Positions 58,485 to 64,000 of a stretch of 64,000 nt of DNA are shown here, one piece after another. The DNA comes from Strobilurus pachycystidiatus. Lineage: Eukaryota; Basidiomycota; Agaricomycetes; Agaricales; Physalacriaceae. Each line of letters begins with the position of its first letter. The stretch's first letter is position 1. The DNA is taken from the NCBI GenBank assembly GCA_019915135.1, contig JAHLMK010000020.1:806001-870000 (forward strand), in the 5' to 3' direction. The notes under the pieces were generated by a model. It ran no database searches, was not told the DNA's origin, and saw nothing but the letters and a program-made list of their open reading frames with translations. The position numbers and the translations under genes were made by a program.

Positions 58485-61400
58485 CTACGTTACAATGTAC
58501 TTCTTTGCCGACGTTGGCAGTGCTCGCGGACCACATCGTGGTCTATGTTTTGCATTTGAATCCCGTCCAGCGCATTCCCGAACACTCTGACTTCCGCAGT
58601 CTCGACACGCGTACTGACACATCCAAGACGACTTCCGACCTTTACAATCCACTCCTCTCGTGCATCGGGGACACGACCGTGGCTCACGGTCGTGTGTCTT
58701 CTGTTTTTTATTTGCTTTGGGAGGTGCCGTGTCCTGCACACGTTTGCGAGCACGCTGGAGGATAGCATTGGTGGACGGTACGTCGCTTGCTAATGCAGAT
58801 GGTGCAGAACCGGATGCACCAGAGCCAAACGCGCCTGAGTCGGATGCCACGCCAGAGCCGGATGCACCAGAGCCGGATGCCACGCCAGAGCCAGATGCGC
58901 GAACAGCACGGGGCACGCCAGCACCTGACGCGGCGGATGAAGATGCGGCACTATTCTCTAGGGAAGAAAGGCCGCGGGAGGCTGTGTGGGGGCGCAATGG
59001 CTCAGACGTTGTTCGAAGAATTTGATTAGCGCGCGCGGAGTCCTCGATTCGTGCCTGCACCGGTTTTGTCTTGTCAAGAGCGAGGGAGACAGATTGACGG
59101 ATGTTTGAATTTGTCTGCCAATCGCCATTGAAGTATGCTGTAAGCTGTTCTGAAAGCTAGAAGGTCTGATAAGTTTCATTCTGTACTGTGCAATGTTTTA
59201 CTTACCTTGTAATAAACATCCGGACTTGTTTCCGCTTCTCGATTCCAACGCTTTACCGCTTCATTACTGATCGACCCTGTAGTTGAACGAAACTCGGGAG
59301 CGGTCTTCATGAGATGGGAGAAGAGCTTCTTCTCGGTAACAGAAGCAATGGGAAGAACAGCCTTACGGGTGCCCTGCATTCTGGCGAGGTATGCCTGTTT
59401 CTGTTTCTCGTAGGTCCGAGACATGAAAGGCTGCATCCCTGCTTGAACACGAAGCGCCTCGGATATCGGTACTATGCCCATTTCCTCGGTAGTTTGCTGG
59501 TAGAAGTTCCCGTTGACCCATGGAAGTACAATCGGAGTTGTATCTGTGTAACGATCACTGAGAACAATCTCGAGCTCCTGTATCTCGTTACGAAGCCAGA
59601 TCAAGTCATGGCTGAGATACTTTTTGCCAGTTGAATTGAACGTCCCGACCTTGATTAACGGTTAGAAGAGCCGAGTCTTTGAACAGTCGTCAACATACCA
59701 AGAGATTATGGCGAAGAATAAAGTCTAAAAGACATGCAACCATGTGTCGGACAGAGGCACCTCGACTCGGAAGGCGAGCAAGCAGATGAGTGTGCACACC
59801 ACCTTCAGTGAAGTTTGTACCACGGAAGCAGCGATAGATTGCGAGGCCACCCGCTTGAGCATCGAGTCCAATACAGTAATATAGGGAGATTCCGGGTGGG
59901 TCAGAAACAAAGCCATTTCGGATAAGCTCAAGGATATTCTTGGCGGTATTCCATGCGTTCCGATTGAACAGAGGGAGCTGTGTCTTTGCGTCCTTCAATG
60001 GCCCCCATGTCTGGAAGAGGTCATGAATGAGTGGGTAGAGATGTTCAGGTGGTGGAATTGAACGACGACAATGGCGCCAGAGCCAGCGGGGTTTATAGCG
60101 AAGCATATCCTCCCATCGAAGGTTCTTGGTACGCAGCCATGCCTCGATCCGTGCCTTATCATCTGGATCCGGAATGAAGAGCGCATCTCGAAAGGCATTG
60201 GCAAAGGGAACAAGAAGACCGTGGGTGCGTGAGATGTAGATCATATTGAAGACGTGGAATGGGTCCTTCAAAACGCGACTCCAAATCTGACAGAACTCTG
60301 CCTGGGACAGTACCCGAGGTCCCAAGCCTGCTGCAAGTCCAGCGCTCTCAGGATCATGCTGTGCACTTTCCCTCATCCTTGACACATCGGCAGGATCAAG
60401 ATCAAAGCCATCATCCTCATCGCTGAGAGAAAGTAAGTCTCCAAGGCCAACATCTGGCCCAGGATCAAACTCAGAGGGAACGTCGGTATCGTATGGTCCA
60501 ACAGTAGATGTATCACGAGGGTGTGAAGATGACATGGACATAGACGGAGAGCCAGAGTGGGAGGAGCTTGTACGAACATGATTCCGATGACAGATGACCT
60601 CAAATGGGGTTTTTCCAAATGCTGCTAGGGTTTGCTTTCGATGCTGGCCCATTGCTACACGGTACCACAACATCGTCAACACGCACAACAACTCGAGAAG
60701 CTGTGATGTGGATATTGTCAACATAGAGCGATGGTGGTGTATCTAAGAACCTCCATGAGTATTGAGAGTCAAGAGTATACTCGCATACTTGACTTGTCAT
60801 AATAATCATGGGTATGACTCATTCTGATCCGCCGATCAAGAAGAGTCAAGTCAAAGATGGGTCGCAAGTATGAGTTTTGGAGACATGAATTTTCATAATA
60901 GGTGTATCATCATATATTCCTTGATTAAATGAATGTTTTATGAATCCTCTATGTATATTTGATCAATAACTTCTATATAATAGTCATTCATTATATAAAT
61001 GAAATGATATACACTTGAAAAGCAAGAGTATCCGTGAGTATTGACTCGTTAAACCCATACTCATCTTGATCCGTACCCGTACGAGTCAAGTCAAAGAAGA
61101 GTCATGAGTATTGGTTTTGAAGCATGAGTACTCGTGTCACGGGTCAAGAGTATACTCGAGTATTGACTCGTGGAGGTTCTTAGGTGTATCGGCTACCACT
61201 CCCCGTGCAATGACCCTTGTCTGGTCATCCGAGAGCACAAGGACAGGTGTACCAGTGGGAGCAGATGATGAAAGGAGATTGGGAATAGGAATGTTGCTCA
61301 TCTTGTCATAAAGTGCAAGAGAGACGTAGGCGTCACAAGCGGCATATCTGATCTGTGCCGGTGTGAGATCACGATCAGACCAGTTGGTGGAGATTCGCTC

Positions 61401-62640
61401 GGCAATGTTCTTAGGTAGACATCGATTGAGCACACTGGCCGTCAAGTCCGCAAGTGAGAGATTGGCTCGTGTCACAAGAAAACGATCCTTTGCCATTGTT
61501 CCCAGCTCGAGTGCCCCAGTAAATGAGTTCTTGCCATATCCACAAGCAACTTCAAGCTGCCGTAGATCACCGTTAATCTGCCGGCCAGCCTTTCGAATCC
61601 TGGAGTTGCGAAGAAATAGAATGAGCTGAGCTGGTAAACGCTTCGATGCAAGGAATTCCCCAATCTGTAGATGATGAGTATATACAAATAGTATGAGAGA
61701 TGGAAACTATACATACCACTAGTACAAACACCTGTTTCTTGTAGGCAATCTGAACCACCGCTGTTGACCCGCGCCCAATGACATGGCCAGACGCTGCTGT
61801 CTCAACATTCCATTCGGAATCAAATCCAACCACGATGTCACCACCGTCAACAGGAAGATCCTCCGAGATGGCATGTAGTGCATTATCGATGTCCGCAACG
61901 GACTTCAGGACGGTGATATTGATGTCAGAAGGAGGCGAGAACTTTGGGAGATGCGAGTTCTTCTCAACAGCAACAACGTCCTCGAGCAATGACTCAAAGA
62001 TACTCTCGAGCATCCCCTTGTCCGCCATGTTGTCAGTGTAAAAGACAACCGGCTGCTCGTGTCCATACAAGTGAAGAGACTCAGACATCTTCTTCAATGC
62101 ATCGACAAACTGCGAGTGAGACTTTGTGGCAACAAATACACAAACACGGATTTCGCCTCGCTCGTTTGTCACTGTGAGGAGTGCTGTAAAGATAGACACA
62201 CCGTCAATCTTGAATACGTGCTTTGCGAGCTGCAAATCATGTTAGAAACACTGCCAAAAAAGTAGAGACCATCAAACCTTATGGCTGTGATCAATTGCAG
62301 AGACTCTAGCAGACAGCATGGCTGTGTGTTGGTTGAGCTCATGCTTGTGCATCTCGATGAAGCTGTCGTAAATATCCCGAAGCCATTGTCCACTGGGTAC
62401 AAAGCCATGGAACCCACTGTCCGACATATCATCAAAGTCGGGAAATGGTTCATAAACTTCGGTTGGGATAGCCATCCGTGCCACTTTGACGTGCAAATAT
62501 TGCAGGCGAAGCTCGTCATAGCGGCGCAGATGCTGCATCCGAAACATGTCCGCCACCTGATGCGCACCCATGCCGTTCTGAATACAAGACCGAACAACAC
62601 CAAGGGCACCTTTTGACAATGCGCTGCGCCATGTAAGATG
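58485..62640 (-). pseudogene. DDE transposase fused to DEDDy 3'-5' exonuclease, N-terminally truncated
   Basis: Reading from 62,640: ALSKGALGVVRSCIQNGMG and MQHLRRYDELRLQYL (family marker), the DDE part with AIDHSHKLAKHVFKIDG, TKSHSQFVDALKKM and FYTDNMADKGM, then a WRN/RNase D-type exonuclease: exo I VVGFDSEWNVE, exo II AGRQINGDLRQLE, exo III YAACDAYVSLALYD. After the MITE at 60,744-61,182: QAEFCQIWSRVLKDPFHVFN, PPGISLYYCIGLDAQAGGLA and YRCFRGTNFTEGGVHTHL, and a C-terminal cluster CPRC...DCKGR...CRDCGS. Introns are GT-AG (e.g. 62,272-62,227). A one-base frame change lies near 60,625. The N-terminal zinc domain usual in relatives is missing, because sequence upstream of 62,640 is unrelated. 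The family is multi-copy in Agaricomycetes. Confidence 0.75.
60744..61182. mobile_element. hAT-type MITE with 8-bp TSD inside the transposase-exonuclease gene
   Basis: TIRs TAAGAACCTCCATGAGT and inverted TAAGAACCTCCACGAGT. TSD GGTGTATC at 60736-60743 and 61183-61190. Inside are ACTCATGAGTATT, GAGTCAAGTCAAAGA and AT-rich blocks, no coding sequence. Removing it with one TSD joins VVADTP to PSLYVDNIHITASRV in frame. Confidence 0.9.
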
Positions 62641-62958
62641 TGCGGAGTAATATGCTCGGACTAGGCACTAACACTGGCGTACACCAGTGTACACCAGTGG
62701 TCGGTGGTGTGTAGTGGTGAGCGGCACTGCCCGGCGTGAGCCGGTGATGTGGTTTGAACACCGGTGGGTGACAGTGTCATGTTACGTGACCGTTCGTTTT
62801 CGTTCTCCGTACAATCATCACCGTTCTACACCGTAATACACTGGCCTACGCTGTCCTTGCACGCCGCCTCGGCCGATGTTTTTCGATCAGGCTCTAAGCT
62901 TTTCCAGGTTTTACACCTCGTCATACTGTGACTCGTTGACTCCTTTTGTAAGACTATC
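62641..62958. other. Short gene-free stretch with ACTGGTGTACACCAGT words
   Basis: ACACTGGCGTACACCAGTG and TACACCAGTGG overlap as palindromes at about 62,673-62,702, possibly the edge of another small TIR element at the truncation point of the neighbouring gene. Confidence 0.35.
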
Positions 62959-64000
62959 ATGTCGGAACCGCCATCGACGAAAGCATTCAAGGGCAAAATC
63001 ACCGACACTAACAAGAAGAAAGCGAACTTTCTTCTTCCTCTCGCCATTGTTTGGGGCGTTTGCAGCGCCGAGGATGGGGCAGCTCTGCAGCCAAGGGCGC
63101 TCCGCCCTCTACTCGCTGCATATTACGAGGAAAACAGGGAACGATTGAAGCAGGACCCTCTCTACAAGGACATTTGGCTCGATGATGCTGATATCGCCGC
63201 CGGAACAGGGTCCACCGCCCTGCCAGGACCGGCCCCGGCGCCACTAAAGGCTGGCGACACTGGCAAGGCCAAGGACAAGACGAGTGCCGACAAGGCGCGC
63301 GAGGATGAGGACGCTGAGATCAAAGATATAGCAGACGATGTTCAAGCTACCGGGTGCGTAATTCATCCTCTGTCAACCCTTCTTGTACGCCTCCTCAAGC
63401 CCGTTGATCAACAGTGCTGCAAGGAAACTCCTCGATGACCAGATCCCCATCGCTCCCACCCCAGCTTTCTCCAAATTGAATGGCGGCAAAGGTAAGAGAA
63501 ACCTCCACTCTCAGAGAATCGCATCCATTGTTCCTTTAGATATGCGGGACATCGATAGTACTCAAGCCCGAGCCGGGACTACCGAGACGCAAGGTCTGTA
63601 CACCGCCTCACCGACTTCGATTGATGTAACATATACCATCTAGGCAAGCAAAGCAAAGCAAAGGACAACGCCGTTGAGAAGGACGACGACGATGAAGAGG
63701 ACGACGATGAAGAGGAAGACACAGACGGGGAGAGCGACACCAATAACGCACCAGACCAAGGAGAACCTGTCGAGCCACTCCCTGATGCGCTGCTCCAGGA
63801 GTACAAGGCCGTGAAGATAGCCGGTCGAATGCGTGCGCAGTCCTCCTCCACTGATTTCCTGCTACCAATTCACTTGCTTATCCAGTTGTTGTCTCCCTCG
63901 AGTATAAGGACAAGGATAACCGTCATCTGCACACGGAGGAGATTCCGCTGATTGAAAAGTCATCGCTGTCCTTCTATCAGAAGAAGGGTGACGACGACCT
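62959..64000 (+). CDS. Unknown acidic protein, 5' part, runs off the window
   Basis: Not recognised. Exons 62959-63350, 63418-63491, 63540-63592, about 63643-63822 and from 63887 to beyond 64,000 join in frame by GT-AG introns. The N-terminus MSEPPSTKAFKGKITDTNKK is followed by a hydrophobic stretch (KANFLLPLAIVWGVCSAEDG) too polar at its end to be a sure membrane helix, then QDPLYKDIWLDDADIAA, a Lys/Asp-rich linker, a long acidic run (EKDDDDEEDDDEEEDTDGES) and a more ordered part VVSLEYKDKDNRHLHTEEIP at the edge. Similar layouts occur in multi-copy basidiomycete genes near transposons, but no family can be named. Confidence 0.55.

Overview
The window is nuclear DNA of a filamentous basidiomycete, most likely an Agaricomycete. 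Genes have many short introns (about 45-65 bases, GT-AG, CTAAC/CTGAC-like branch sites), and the gene families are typical of that group: F-box/LRR proteins, a GH79 glycosidase, an intradiol dioxygenase, and several multi-copy basidiomycete transposase-like families. Most of the sequence is mobile DNA in various stages of decay. Genus and species cannot be told from the sequence. I saw no rRNA, tRNA or CRISPR feature, but no covariance search could be run.

Layout. 0-8 kb: two decayed transposase-like genes lie head to head, each preceded by a Ulp1/C48-type protease segment (P-element/THAP9-like on minus, BED-hAT/DUF659 on plus). A GC-rich TIR element sits at 7.4-8.0 kb. 8.8-12.3 kb: a five-exon gene of unknown function and a GH79 glycoside hydrolase. 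12.6-13.5 kb: an MFS sugar-transporter pseudogene. 13.7-14.6 kb: a MULE-type MITE with perfect 10-bp target duplications. 14.7-16.2 kb: an F-box-type LRR gene without its F-box. 16.3-17.2 kb: ACGCA-rich repeats. 17.6-23.3 kb: a large gene joining a GCM-like zinc region, a MULE-like DDE transposase, a papain/USP-like peptidase, a PHD-like finger and a Tudor/BAH-like segment. 25.8-27.3 kb: an intradiol dioxygenase with ten exons, one behind a GC-AG intron. 29.6-30.3 kb: a small unknown gene.

30.4-41.6 kb is one F-box gene cut into three pieces. A 7.3-kb CACTA-like element carries two divergent genes, a DUF6698-like gene and a Plavaka-like transposase. A 2.1-kb CAGTGAAT-type TIR element itself contains a MULE MITE. 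Removing the second insertion restores the frame exactly. 41.6-45.1 kb: a decayed Ty1/copia element hit by two MITEs. 45.2-47.8 kb: a GGTCC-rich TIR element, a 21-bp minisatellite and a 142-bp tandem repeat. 47.8-49.5 kb: a two-C2H2 gene broken by a second copy of the hAT MITE. 50.7-51.4 kb: a gene with an RNase H1 N-terminal-type domain. 52.4-58.3 kb: a Ty3/gypsy chromovirus with nearly identical LTRs and a perfect 5-bp TSD but no reverse-transcriptase domain. 58.5-62.6 kb: a DDE transposase fused to a DEDDy 3'-5' exonuclease, split by another MITE. 63.0-64.0 kb: the 5' part of an unknown acidic-protein gene that runs off the window.

The ordinary host genes (GH79, dioxygenase, transporter remnant, F-box proteins) fit a plant-litter or wood-decaying or soil life style. 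The rest is a record of nested insertions whose order can partly be read from intact target duplications.
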